Assembly (NCBI GenBank): GCA_049275655.1
Contig: JBASUY010000040.1
Coordinates: 1-64,000 of the forward strand
DNA: 64,000 nucleotides
Direction of reading: 5' to 3'
Origin: Sherwoodlollariibacterium sp049275655
GTDB lineage: Bacteria; Omnitrophota; Gorgyraeia; Gygaellales; Profunditerraquicolaceae
The notes under the pieces are model-generated. The model saw only the letters and a program-made list of their open reading frames with translations, searched no databases and was not told the DNA's origin. This document shows positions 26,093-34,919 of this stretch, piece after piece; position 1 is the first letter of the stretch; each line of letters opens with the position of its first letter. A program made the translations under genes and the position numbers.

Positions 26093-26908
26093 ATGGCGAG
26101 GAGAATTATCTTTTCAGCTTTAGCCTTATTAGTAGTTTCTCTTATTATTTTATTTTTCCTTTTAAGTAGAAATAAAGGAGATGGTTTTAAGGGCTTATCT
26201 GAGAGCCCTTCTGTTTCAGCGATTTTAGTTAAGGCTAAAGAGGCAGAGTCTAAGGGAGATTTTTTAGGGGCTAAGCAGGAATACCAGAAGCTTATCAGCG
26301 ATTTTCCTAATTCGCAAGAGGTAATGAACTGGATTAGAAAGGCCGAAGAGCTCAATATTAAGATGTTATTTTCTTCCAAAGTAGATTCTAAGAGTATTCT
26401 TTATGAGATAAAGCCCGGGGATACCCTAAGTAAGATTGCGCGCGAATTTAATACTACTATAGATTTATTAAAGAAGAGCAATAGCCTTAAGGACGATAAG
26501 ATTATCCCGGGAAGAAAGATTAAGGTTTGGGTTAAGCCATTTAGCATTCTCGTCTATAAGTCCCAAAATATTCTCATCTTAAAAAGCGACACAGAGATAA
26601 TAAAGACTTATATTGTTTCTACGGGCAAGGATAATTCTACTCCTGTGGGAGTTTTTAAGATAACCTCTAAGCTTATTAATCCTACTTGGTTTAAGGCAGG
26701 CGCAGTTGTTCCACCTGAAAGCCCGGAGAATATTTTAGGTACGCGTTGGATGGGGATAAGCATCCCAAGTTATGGCATCCATGGCACGACTGAACCTGAA
26801 ACTTTAGGGCAACAGGTTACTCAGGGTTGTGTGCGCATGAGCAATCCTGAGGTAGAAGAGCTTTATACCATTGTTCCTATAGGCACAGAGGTAACTATTG
26901 TAGATTAG
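26093..26908 (+). CDS. LysM and YkuD L,D-transpeptidase
   Basis: This 271-residue envelope protein has an N-terminal membrane anchor (about 5-25), a short TPR-like helical segment (about 40-90), a LysM domain (about 102-146, YEIKPGDTLSKIAREF) and a YkuD catalytic domain with H230 (YGIHGT) and the nucleophile C246 (TQGCVRMS). Such enzymes make 3-3 crosslinks in peptidoglycan or attach proteins to it. It implies diaminopimelate-type peptidoglycan. Confidence 0.92.
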   Translation: MARRIIFSALALLVVSLIILFFLLSRNKGDGFKGLSESPSVSAILVKAKEAESKGDFLGAKQEYQKLISDFPNSQEVMNWIRKAEELNIKMLFSSKVDSKSILYEIKPGDTLSKIAREFNTTIDLLKKSNSLKDDKIIPGRKIKVWVKPFSILVYKSQNILILKSDTEIIKTYIVSTGKDNSTPVGVFKITSKLINPTWFKAGAVVPPESPENILGTRWMGISIPSYGIHGTTEPETLGQQVTQGCVRMSNPEVEELYTIVPIGTEVTIVD

Positions 26909-26920
26909 GTAGGGGCATAT

Positions 26921-27868
26921 ATGGCCGGACTTGATTTTGAGAAACCCATAGTTGAATTAGAAAAAAAGATTCAGGAGTTACGGCACTTTGTTTCAGAGAA
27001 GAAGATTGATTTATCTTCCGAGGTTAAAAGGCTTGAAGATAAATTAGAGCATTTAAAAAAAGATACCTACGCTAACCTTTCTCCTTGGCAGAAGGTTCAA
27101 ATAGCCCGCCATCCGCAGAGGCCGTATTCTTTAGATTACATTAATATGCTAATGACGGATTTTATGGAGATTCACGGGGATAGGCTTTTTTCCGATGACA
27201 AGGCTATTATTGCAGGGTTTGCTAAATTTAATAAAAAGAAGGTTGTGGTTATCGGGCATCAAAAAGGCAGGGATACAAAAGAAAACCTTAAGCGTAATTT
27301 TGGGTGCGCTCATCCTGAAGGATATAGAAAAGCACTTAGGGTGATGTGCCTGGCAGAGGAGTTTGGCCTGCCGGTTATTATTTTTATTGATACCCCGGGA
27401 GCATACCCTGGGATAGGAGCAGAAGAGAGGGGGCAGTCGCAGGCCATAGCGACTAACTTAAGGGAGATGGCTTTAGTTGCTACGCCGATTATTTCTATAG
27501 TTATAGGAGAGGGCGGGTCAGGAGGGGCTTTAGGGGTTGGAGTTGCGGATAAGGTTTATATATTGGAAAATTCATACTATTCCGTTATATCCCCTGAAGG
27601 TTGTGCTGCAATATTATGGAAAGATGGCTCTAAGGCCGCGGAGGCAGCTAAAGTTTTAAAGTTAACCGGCGAGGATTTAGTAGAGCTTAAGGTTATTGAC
27701 GGGATTATCCCTGAACCATTAGGAGGGGCACATCGCAATCCTGAGAAAGTAGCTAAAAATTTAAAAGAAGTTATTGAGAACGGGCTTAATGACCTTTTAG
27801 GCTTTAAAAAAGAAGAGCTTCTTAAATTAAGGTATAAAAAATTCCGCAATATGGGGATTACCGGATGA
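26921..27868 (+). CDS. accA: Acetyl-CoA carboxylase carboxyltransferase subunit alpha
   Basis: This 315-residue AccA forms malonyl-CoA with AccD. Conserved blocks include RHPQRPYSLDYI, GHQKGRDTKENLKRNFG, PIISIVIGEGGSGGALG and SPEGCAAILWKDG. It supplies malonyl-CoA for fatty acids and would also feed the polyketide genes at 36.5-44 kb. No accB, accC or accD is nearby. The stop overlaps the PadR gene by 4 nt. Confidence 0.96.
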   Translation: MAGLDFEKPIVELEKKIQELRHFVSEKKIDLSSEVKRLEDKLEHLKKDTYANLSPWQKVQIARHPQRPYSLDYINMLMTDFMEIHGDRLFSDDKAIIAGFAKFNKKKVVVIGHQKGRDTKENLKRNFGCAHPEGYRKALRVMCLAEEFGLPVIIFIDTPGAYPGIGAEERGQSQAIATNLREMALVATPIISIVIGEGGSGGALGVGVADKVYILENSYYSVISPEGCAAILWKDGSKAAEAAKVLKLTGEDLVELKVIDGIIPEPLGGAHRNPEKVAKNLKEVIENGLNDLLGFKKEELLKLRYKKFRNMGITG

Positions 27869-28383
27869 TTGAGCAGGAGCTTTTATTCTTAGGTTTATTA
27901 AAGCAAGGCCCAAAACATGGTTATGAGATAAAGGTTCAAGTTAAGGAGATTCTCTCTCTTTTAGCTGGTGTCCGTCTTAAGTCTATTTACTACCCTTTAA
28001 AAGTCTTGGAGCAAAAAGGCTTGATAGACAAGAAGATACGTAAAGTAGGCAAGCGCCCTAAGAGGATAGTCTATAGCTTAACTTATAGAGGCAAAAAAAG
28101 ATTTGAGAAGTTATTAAATAAAAGTTTCTTAGAGCTTAAGCGCCCGCAGTTTAATTTGGACTTAAGCCTTTATTTTTTAGATTACTTAAGTCCGGCATCC
28201 GCCCGCAGAAGGCTTTTAGCTAGGCTGCATATTCTAAATAAGATATCTTCAGGGATGAATAGGGTCTTTTCTGATAAGATAGAGGGCAATAGTCCGTCCT
28301 CCCGAATAATCAGGCATAATTTTAAGATGCTTCAGGCAGAATCCGAGTTTCTCTTTGGCCTAATCAAAGATTTCCACCCTTAA
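27865..28383 (+). CDS. PadR-family transcriptional regulator
   Basis: This 172-residue protein has a PadR winged helix in its first 85 residues (LGLLKQGPKHGYEIK and LKSIYYPLKVLEQKGLI) and a helical C-terminal dimerisation segment. PadR proteins usually repress stress or efflux genes in response to small ligands. It sits directly upstream of the MarR-controlled efflux operon, but is translationally coupled to accA, with which it shares the ATGA overlap. Confidence 0.87.
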   Translation: MIEQELLFLGLLKQGPKHGYEIKVQVKEILSLLAGVRLKSIYYPLKVLEQKGLIDKKIRKVGKRPKRIVYSLTYRGKKRFEKLLNKSFLELKRPQFNLDLSLYFLDYLSPASARRRLLARLHILNKISSGMNRVFSDKIEGNSPSSRIIRHNFKMLQAESEFLFGLIKDFHP

Positions 28384-28407
28384 ATTTTTTACCTTTTAAA
28401 TTTACCC

Positions 28408-28447
28408 TTGACAAGGGGGTATCTTTGTGGCATATTATTAATATAGT
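28408..28447 (+). promoter_or_regulatory. Promoter and putative operator of the MarR-efflux operon
   Basis: TTGACA (28408-28413) is followed by TATTAT (28433-28438, spacer 19), or CATATT at spacer 17. Right after the -10 lies TTAATATAGT (28438-28447), the same 10-mer found inside the 26-bp palindrome at 34604-34629. The arrangement suggests autorepression by the MarR protein. Confidence 0.55.
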
Positions 28448-28484
28448 TAACAATTATGTAGCTTAATTATAAAGGAGATTCACA

Positions 28485-28934
28485 ATGTTCCCTGATTCTT
28501 TATCGGGCTTTGCCGATAGGCTTAATCAAGTTTTGCCTATGCTTGTAAGGGAGTTTTCCCGCTTACAGCCGCAGGAGGTTTATAGAGGGAAAATAACCTT
28601 ACCACAGATTTTAATCCTTGATTTTTTAAACTCCAAAGATAAAATCAAAATGAAAGATATTGCTTCTTTTATGAAGATAAGCACGCCTGCTGCCACAGGT
28701 ATAGTGGATAGGTTAGTTAAGTCCGGGTATGCCTTAAGGGATTACGATAAAAAAGACAGACGTATTATAAAAATACTGATTACCCCTAAGGGAGTCTCTT
28801 TATTAAAAAGAATAAAAGAAGAGAGGCGCAATTTAACGATAAAGATATTTAAACGAGTCTCTGAAAGCGATAGGGAGAATTATCTTAAGATCCTTACGCG
28901 TATAAGAGATATACTATGTTCAGGGGATATTTAA
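28485..28934 (+). CDS. MarR-family transcriptional regulator
   Basis: This 149-residue winged-helix protein has the MarR recognition segment MKDIASFMKISTPAATGIVDRLVKSGYALR and the wing DKKDRRIIKILITPKG. It is the first gene of an operon with an RND pump, so it is likely to repress the pump until a ligand is bound. AAGGAG lies 9 nt upstream of the ATG. It overlaps the TolC gene by 19 nt. Confidence 0.92.
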   Translation: MFPDSLSGFADRLNQVLPMLVREFSRLQPQEVYRGKITLPQILILDFLNSKDKIKMKDIASFMKISTPAATGIVDRLVKSGYALRDYDKKDRRIIKILITPKGVSLLKRIKEERRNLTIKIFKRVSESDRENYLKILTRIRDILCSGDI

Positions 28935-30196
28935 GATTAGGGGGGGTAGCCCTTTTATTTATTATTTGGCCTTATTTTTTTGCCTTAGCAGAAGGCGTTT
29001 CTTTTACTTTGGAAGAGGTGATATCAATAGGCTTAAGGGATAATAGAAGCATACTATTAAAGGAGGAGGAGGTAAAAAAAGCTAAGGCTAAGATCGCTGA
29101 AAGCCACGCGGAGCTTTTCCCTTTGCTTACCCTATCCGGAGGCTGGGCGCGTACGAGAAATTATTATTCCAAGGATTTAAGCCAGTCTAATGCCCAGATT
29201 AGCTTAAGGCAGTATCTTTATACAGGCGGGAGGGTATTTAATACTATAAAGTTTAACGGCTATAATTTTGAAATTGCTAAGGCATTATTAGACAAGGAGA
29301 AGATAGAGTCCGCCTTAAAGATAAAAAACGCATTTTATACCTTAATCCTTGCGCAAGAATTTGCAAGCCTTAATAAGCAATTATTAGAAAATGGGCAGGA
29401 GCATCTTGAATATCAACTTGAGAGGCAAAAGTTTGGCGAAGTTCCTGAATCAGTAGTATTACAATCCAAGTCTTTCTTAAAGAGTTTAGAGGAGGCGTAT
29501 GAATTTTCCTTAAATCAGGTAATTTTAGCCAAAGAATCATTGGTTAACCTTTTATATTTAGATAAAGATGTCAAAATATCGGCCTTGGGGGATATAGACT
29601 ATGAAGAAGCCGAAGTTGCCTTAGACTTAGGCTTATTAAAGGCGCTTGAAGAGAGGCCTGAGATTAAACAGTACGCCGCTCAATTACAGGCAGATAAGAG
29701 CGCAATTGAGATAGCCAAAGCATCTGGTAGGCCTGATATTTATGCCTCGTGGGATTATTATAGCCGTTCGCATACAACCACGGCTTTAGCTAATACCCGG
29801 GGTTGGAATGACCATAATGTTATCGGAGTTAATTTTTCTTGGCCGGTATTTGACGGTTGGAAGGCAAAGGCTAAGGTAGAAGAGGCGGTATTTGAATTAA
29901 AAAAAACACAACTCTTAAAAGATAAAGTTATAAAAGATATTATCTTAGAGCTTAAAGACGCTTATCTTGGCCTTAAAGATGCGATAGCTAAGGTTAAATC
30001 CAACCAAGCAGAGATTAAGGTCTATGCAGATAACCTAAGGGTAGCTACTGAAAAATACGATAAAGGCCAGTTAAGCCTGCTTGATAAGAGAGATGCAGAG
30101 GTTAAGTATGCTGTGGTTATGTTTAATTATAAGCAGGCGGCTTACGACTATATATTAGCTAAAGCGAAATTTGATAAGGCAACAGGAGGAATATAA
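28916..30196 (+). CDS. TolC-family outer membrane efflux protein
   Basis: This 426-residue protein has a signal peptide (about 1-24) and the long heptad-rich helices of TolC. Two matched halves are visible: VISIGLRDNRSILLKEEEV with ARTRNYYSK in the first, and GRPDIYASWDYYSRS and LGLKDAIAKVKSNQAEIKV in the second. It forms the outer-membrane channel of the tripartite pump. Its ATG lies within the MarR gene, so it is translationally coupled to the regulator. Confidence 0.92.
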   Translation: MFRGYLRLGGVALLFIIWPYFFALAEGVSFTLEEVISIGLRDNRSILLKEEEVKKAKAKIAESHAELFPLLTLSGGWARTRNYYSKDLSQSNAQISLRQYLYTGGRVFNTIKFNGYNFEIAKALLDKEKIESALKIKNAFYTLILAQEFASLNKQLLENGQEHLEYQLERQKFGEVPESVVLQSKSFLKSLEEAYEFSLNQVILAKESLVNLLYLDKDVKISALGDIDYEEAEVALDLGLLKALEERPEIKQYAAQLQADKSAIEIAKASGRPDIYASWDYYSRSHTTTALANTRGWNDHNVIGVNFSWPVFDGWKAKAKVEEAVFELKKTQLLKDKVIKDIILELKDAYLGLKDAIAKVKSNQAEIKVYADNLRVATEKYDKGQLSLLDKRDAEVKYAVVMFNYKQAAYDYILAKAKFDKATGGI

Positions 30197-31074
30197 TGGC
30201 GCGTATAATTTCTTTAGTATTATTTTTATCATTATTTATGATTTCCGGATGTCAGACAAAGATAAAGAATAGCCAGGGGCAGGATATTATCCCGGTAAAG
30301 GCCATGAAAGTGGAGCTTAAAGATTTAAATTATATATTAGAATATGCAGGCGATATAAAAGCCGAGGACGAGGCTTATATTTATCCGAAGGTAAGCGGCA
30401 AAATTATAGAGAAGCTTAAAGAGGATGGGAGTATAGTTAATAAGGGAGATTACCTATGTTACATAGACCGGGACGAGGTAGGACTTAATTTTAAGAAGGC
30501 TCCTGTTGAAAGCACCTTAAGCGGGGTAGTAGGGAGGTTTCTTGTGGATATAGGGGAAAATGTAACTGCGCAGACCCCGATAGCCTTTGTAGTAAATGAT
30601 AGCAAAGTAAAGATTATCTTAGATATCCCGGAAAAATATTTGCCTAAACTATTCTTAGGCCAAGAAGCCCGCTTTAGGGTAGATGCTTGGCCAGGCCAAG
30701 AATTCTCAGGGATAGTATCTAAGATTAGTCCGGTGATAAATTTAGCAACGCGCTCTTCTTCCGTAGAGATATCCGCGGATAACCCTAATAGAAAATTAAG
30801 GTCAGGAATGTTTGCTCGGGTAAGTATTATTTTAGATAAAAGAGAGTCTGTCCCAGCGATAATTAAAGAGGCGATAATGGGCAGGGACTCTAATTCTTAT
30901 GTTTTTGTAATTGAAAATAATAAAGCCAAGCTTAAACAAATATCTTTAGGGATAAGAGACGGGTTTTATTATGAAGCAAGCAGTGGGCTTACTAAAGGAG
31001 ATATAGTTGTTATTATGGGACAGCAGAAACTTTTTGAGGGAGCTTCGGTAGAATTTGAGGTAGAAAAAATATGA
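30196..31074 (+). CDS. RND efflux periplasmic adaptor lipoprotein (MFP)
   Basis: This 292-residue membrane-fusion protein has a lipobox MISGC (C19). A biotinyl-lipoyl-like hairpin domain follows with SGKIIEKLKEDGSIVNKGDY. The alpha-hairpin normally found in RND adaptors is very short, because the protein passes almost directly into the second lipoyl half (STLSGVVGRFLVDIGENV). Beta-barrel and membrane-proximal domains make up the C terminus. It bridges the RND pump and TolC. Confidence 0.9.
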   Translation: MARIISLVLFLSLFMISGCQTKIKNSQGQDIIPVKAMKVELKDLNYILEYAGDIKAEDEAYIYPKVSGKIIEKLKEDGSIVNKGDYLCYIDRDEVGLNFKKAPVESTLSGVVGRFLVDIGENVTAQTPIAFVVNDSKVKIILDIPEKYLPKLFLGQEARFRVDAWPGQEFSGIVSKISPVINLATRSSSVEISADNPNRKLRSGMFARVSIILDKRESVPAIIKEAIMGRDSNSYVFVIENNKAKLKQISLGIRDGFYYEASSGLTKGDIVVIMGQQKLFEGASVEFEVEKI

Positions 31075-34000
31075 ACTTGCCGCAATTTGGAGTTAAAAAG
31101 CCGGTTACGAACTTAATGATTTTTTTAGCCATGGTTATCCTTGCTATTTATTCATTAAGCCGCTTAGGCGTTGATATGATGCCTGAAATTGAGCCCCCTT
31201 CTATAAGTGTGGTATCCAGTTATCCCGGGGCAAGCCCTGCGGATGTAGAAATAAAAGTAACAGAGGAATTAGAAAACCAGCTTGGGACAACCCCGGGATT
31301 AGAAAAGATAACCTCTACTTCTTCTGAAGGCACATCTATTATAAGGTTAAAGTTTATTTGGGGAACTAACCTTGATGAGGCCTCTAATGATATCCGCGAT
31401 AGGATAGATAGGGCAAAGAGGTTTCTACCGGATATCCCTGAAGAGATGGATAATCCGATGATATTTAAGTTTAATACTGCTAATATTCCTATTATCTATA
31501 TCGGAGTAACTGCTGACCAGAGTTACCCTGATCTTTATGATATCGTGGATAAAAGAGTGGGCGATGTATTAAAGCAGATTCCCGGAGTAGGAACAGTACA
31601 GATTCAGGGGGGCGGATTAGAGCGGCAGATAAATATCTGGGTAGATAGGCAACAGTTGGAGGGGTATGGTTTTTCTATACTTGATATCAAGAATAAGCTG
31701 AAATATGAGAATATAACCCAGCCGGTAGGCAATTTAAAGACTGGTTTAACAGATTATCTTATCAGGCTTCCCGGTGAATTTGCTAACCCCGAAGATATTA
31801 ATTTATTAATTCTTGGTAAGCGCAACAATAAGCTGATTTATTTAAAGGATGTGGCAAGGATTGAAGATAGTTTTAAGGAGGAGACAGGATATGTGCGTAT
31901 TAATAAAAAACGCGGGATTATGCTTATGGTCCAAAAACAAACCGGGACTAATACAGTTGAGGTAGCCGGACGCGTTAAAGAGAAGCTTAAAGAAATAGAA
32001 ACAGTTCTTCCTGCCGATGTAAAATTAAACATTATATTTGATACCTCGCAGAATATTATTGAATCGCTCGATTCTCTTAAATCTTCAGTTTGGGTAGGCA
32101 TAGTCTTAGTTATTTTAGTCGTCTGGTTTTTCTTAAGGGCGTTTACTCCAAGCTTAATTATTGCCCTAACTCTTCCCTTTTCCCTTTTGGCTGCATTTAT
32201 ATATTTATTTTTAAGCAAGGGAACGATCAATGTTATAAGCTTATCATCCTTAGCCATTGCTACCGGAATGATTGTAGATAATGCTATTGTAGTTGTAGAT
32301 AATGTCCACCGGAAGATTGAGCGCGGCAACCGCCCATCTGAAGCGGCGATATTTGGGGCATCAGAGCTTTTCTTAGCAATAGGTGCTTCTACCTTAACTA
32401 CCTTGGTAGTCTTTCTGCCGATGCTTTTTATTCCCGGAGTAATAGGGATTATGTTTGGGGTTTTGGCGATGGTAGTCTCAGTAACTTTAATTGCCTCTTT
32501 ATTTACTGCCCTTACCTTTACTCCTATGCTTTGCTCAAAGTTTTTGCGTATTAAAGAGAGAAAACCCGGGTATTTATCTAAATTATATCAGGCCTCTGAA
32601 AAGTTGTTTGTTAGTTGGGAGAATTTATATGGCAAGACTTTAGGCTTCTGCTTAAACCATAAAAAACTTGTCCTTATAGGGTTTATCGGAGCGTTTATCT
32701 TCAGCTTGATGCTTTTGCCTTTAGTGGGAAGCGAGTTTATCCCAGAGGAAGATTCCGGGGATATTAGGCTTACGGTCTATTTACCAATAGGGACTAGGGT
32801 TGAGGAGACGGATAAGGTAGCCCAGAGGATAGAGGAGATATTAAAAGCCGATATCCCGGAAGCAAAATTTTATTACTCAAGAAGCGGAACAATGACCGGA
32901 GTAGGAAGGCTTATGGGAGGAGCATCCGGTACGCATATTATCTCTGCGGGCGCTAAGTTGATACCAAAAGAGGAAAGGAAGAGGTCTTCTAAAGAGATAG
33001 GTCAGATAGTCAGGGGGAAAATTAAGGCCATCCCCGGAGTGTTAAAGACGGATATAACCACAGGAAGCCCTTTAGGTAGGATGATTGCAGGGACCGGGGG
33101 GAAAAGGGTACAATTAGATATTACAGGGCATTCCTTTGAGGAGACGGACGCATTAGCTGAAAAGATAAGAGGGGTATTAGAGAAGATTCCCGGGGCAGTT
33201 GATGTAAGTGTCTCTCGTGAAGCAAATCGCCCGGAATTAAGGATTGAAGTGGATCGGGAGAAGGCATCCAGCCTTGGGCTTGATATGCATACAGTTTCAG
33301 AGACATTAAAGGCATATATTCAGGGTTCAACTGCCACAAAGTATAGAGAGAAAGGCAAGACTTATGATATATATGTAAGACTTGAAGAGAGCTCGCGTTC
33401 AAAATTAGAAGATTTAGATAACCTTTTTATCTTGCCTCCTTTACCTGAAGAAAACGCCCCTTTTGCCCGGGTAGAGGCAGCTACCTATAGTGCAAAATAC
33501 AACCTTAGAAAGTTAGTCAGGCTAAGCAATATAGCCAAGATCTACGAGACTACTGGCCCTGAGACAATAGAGCGCCAAAATAGAGAGAGAGTAGTAAGTG
33601 TTGAATGTAATACTTATATGCGCTCTCCGGGGAAGATCGTAGAGGACTTAAAAAAAGAATTAAGTAAAATTGTAATTCCTTCCGATATTATTGTTAGTTT
33701 CGGAGGAGAAGTAGAGGAGCAGCATAAGGCATTTAAGGATTTGACTTTACTACTTATATTAGGCATAGCCTTAGTTTATATGGTTATGGCCGGACAGTTT
33801 GAATCTTTGCTTGACCCTTTTATCGTAATGTTTTCTATACCATTTACCTTTGTAGGGGTAATACTCGGTTTTGTTCTTACGCGGACTTACTTAAGCATTA
33901 ATACCTTTTTAGGTATAATTATGCTTATGGGTATAGTTGTGAATAATGCGATTGTTTTAATAAGTTATATAAATATATTGCGTGCCCGGGGTTTTTCTAT

Positions 34001-34247
34001 GTATGATGCTGTAACTTCCGCAGGAAAGGATAGATTAAGGCCTGTGCTTATGACGACAATAACTACATTAGTCGGGCTTTTGCCTTTAGCCTTATCGCGC
34101 GGCTCAGGCTCTGAGACTTGGCAGCCTTTAGGGATTACAATGATAAGCGGGCTTTCAGTAGCTACCTTTGTTACTATGTTTCTTGTCCCTACTCTTTATG
34201 CGGTATTTCACCGTAAAAAGGCGCTTAAAAAAGAAGGGGTATCATGA
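31071..34247 (+). CDS. RND-family efflux pump, inner-membrane transporter (HAE1-like)
   Basis: This 1058-residue transporter has twelve membrane segments in the AcrB pattern and two large periplasmic loops. The proton-relay helix reads GMIVDNAIVVVDNV, with one aspartate where AcrB has two. The pattern is shared with many Bacteroidetes-type HAE1 pumps. It probably exports hydrophobic or amphipathic compounds using the proton gradient. Whether it exports the nearby polyketide is unknown. Start and stop overlap both neighbours by 4 nt. Confidence 0.94.
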   Translation: MNLPQFGVKKPVTNLMIFLAMVILAIYSLSRLGVDMMPEIEPPSISVVSSYPGASPADVEIKVTEELENQLGTTPGLEKITSTSSEGTSIIRLKFIWGTNLDEASNDIRDRIDRAKRFLPDIPEEMDNPMIFKFNTANIPIIYIGVTADQSYPDLYDIVDKRVGDVLKQIPGVGTVQIQGGGLERQINIWVDRQQLEGYGFSILDIKNKLKYENITQPVGNLKTGLTDYLIRLPGEFANPEDINLLILGKRNNKLIYLKDVARIEDSFKEETGYVRINKKRGIMLMVQKQTGTNTVEVAGRVKEKLKEIETVLPADVKLNIIFDTSQNIIESLDSLKSSVWVGIVLVILVVWFFLRAFTPSLIIALTLPFSLLAAFIYLFLSKGTINVISLSSLAIATGMIVDNAIVVVDNVHRKIERGNRPSEAAIFGASELFLAIGASTLTTLVVFLPMLFIPGVIGIMFGVLAMVVSVTLIASLFTALTFTPMLCSKFLRIKERKPGYLSKLYQASEKLFVSWENLYGKTLGFCLNHKKLVLIGFIGAFIFSLMLLPLVGSEFIPEEDSGDIRLTVYLPIGTRVEETDKVAQRIEEILKADIPEAKFYYSRSGTMTGVGRLMGGASGTHIISAGAKLIPKEERKRSSKEIGQIVRGKIKAIPGVLKTDITTGSPLGRMIAGTGGKRVQLDITGHSFEETDALAEKIRGVLEKIPGAVDVSVSREANRPELRIEVDREKASSLGLDMHTVSETLKAYIQGSTATKYREKGKTYDIYVRLEESSRSKLEDLDNLFILPPLPEENAPFARVEAATYSAKYNLRKLVRLSNIAKIYETTGPETIERQNRERVVSVECNTYMRSPGKIVEDLKKELSKIVIPSDIIVSFGGEVEEQHKAFKDLTLLLILGIALVYMVMAGQFESLLDPFIVMFSIPFTFVGVILGFVLTRTYLSINTFLGIIMLMGIVVNNAIVLISYINILRARGFSMYDAVTSAGKDRLRPVLMTTITTLVGLLPLALSRGSGSETWQPLGITMISGLSVATFVTMFLVPTLYAVFHRKKALKKEGVS

Positions 34248-34534
34248 AAATGTTGATGGTTGTATATAATGAAGTTTTGGATGATGAAGTAATGGAGATA
34301 TTAGATGAAGTAAGGATAAAAGGTTATACTAAGGTTCCTGAAGTCTTTGGCCGCGGAGAGGCAAGCGGGACCCATCTTGGAACGGATATTTGGCCGGGAC
34401 TAAACAACATTCTTTATATAGCCTGTCAGGATAACCAGTTAAAAGAGTTACTTATTAAAATAAGGCAATTAAGGGGCAAGAGCGGACATGAAGGGATAAA
34501 GGCATTTGTCTTGCCTTTAGAAGAGGTAACCTAA
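34244..34534 (+). CDS. PG0541-family transporter-associated protein (PII-like)
   Basis: This 96-residue protein is a small ferredoxin-fold protein related to PII signalling proteins and commonly found at the end of RND operons (PG0541 family). Conserved features are the N-terminal MKMLMVVYNEVLDDEVM, the loop VFGRGEASGTHLGTDIWPG and the C-terminal IKAFVLPLEE. It may regulate the pump; no direct evidence is visible. It ends the MarR-TolC-MFP-RND operon. Confidence 0.82.
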   Translation: MKMLMVVYNEVLDDEVMEILDEVRIKGYTKVPEVFGRGEASGTHLGTDIWPGLNNILYIACQDNQLKELLIKIRQLRGKSGHEGIKAFVLPLEEVT

Positions 34535-34563
34535 AGACCAAGCCATTAGAATCTCAAAAATCC

Positions 34564-34592
34564 TTGACAGGTAACATTAATAACTATAAAAT
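34564..34592 (+). promoter_or_regulatory. Sigma-70 promoter before the PCP_red-like gene
   Basis: TTGACA (34564-34569), a 17-nt spacer and TAAAAT (34587-34592). The predicted start is near 34599, just before the 26-bp palindrome. Confidence 0.75.
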
Positions 34593-34603
34593 AAGTTTGT
34601 TGT

Positions 34604-34629
34604 TAATATAGTAAAATTTTACTATATTA
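34604..34629. promoter_or_regulatory. Perfect 26-bp palindrome (operator candidate)
   Basis: The sequence from 34604 to 34629 is identical to its reverse complement over 26 bp, with centre AAAATTTT and half-site TAATATAGT. It starts about 5 nt after the predicted transcription start, which fits a roadblock-type repressor site. The 10-mer TTAATATAGT recurs at the MarR operon promoter. It has no T-run and AT-rich arms, so it is a weak terminator candidate. Confidence 0.6.
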
Positions 34630-34655
34630 GGTTAAGTAAGCTTAGTTGTTAAATT

Positions 34656-34916
34656 ATGGATTGGGACCAAGAGACAAAGAAGAAGTTTCAGTTATTTATT
34701 TCCAAGATGCCCTTGTTTCACCGCCGTATTACCGAAGAGGCGGTGATTAGGACAGCAGAAGAGGTTGCTAAGAAGAGAGGATCTGCTTCTGTAGGGGAGC
34801 AGGATGTGGTATCCGCTTTTTTCTCCGGGGTCCCTTCGCCATTTTATAGTTTAATGGTAAGGCTCCTGGAGCAAACCGGGTTTGATTATAAGAGATACGG
34901 CTTTCCTAAGTCTTAA
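34656..34916 (+). CDS. Small helical PCP_red-like domain protein
   Basis: This 86-residue protein resembles the PCP_red domain (PF08369), originally described at the C terminus of a protochlorophyllide reductase subunit but also found in small stand-alone proteins of non-phototrophs. The pattern MPLFHRRITEEAVIRTAEEVAKKRG followed by SVGEQDVVSAFF fits the IP.FVR...R..E.yA...G...It...v signature. Function unknown. It is driven by its own promoter and palindrome and is followed after 3 nt by panE-like. Confidence 0.55.
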   Translation: MDWDQETKKKFQLFISKMPLFHRRITEEAVIRTAEEVAKKRGSASVGEQDVVSAFFSGVPSPFYSLMVRLLEQTGFDYKRYGFPKS

Positions 34917-34919
34917 ATC

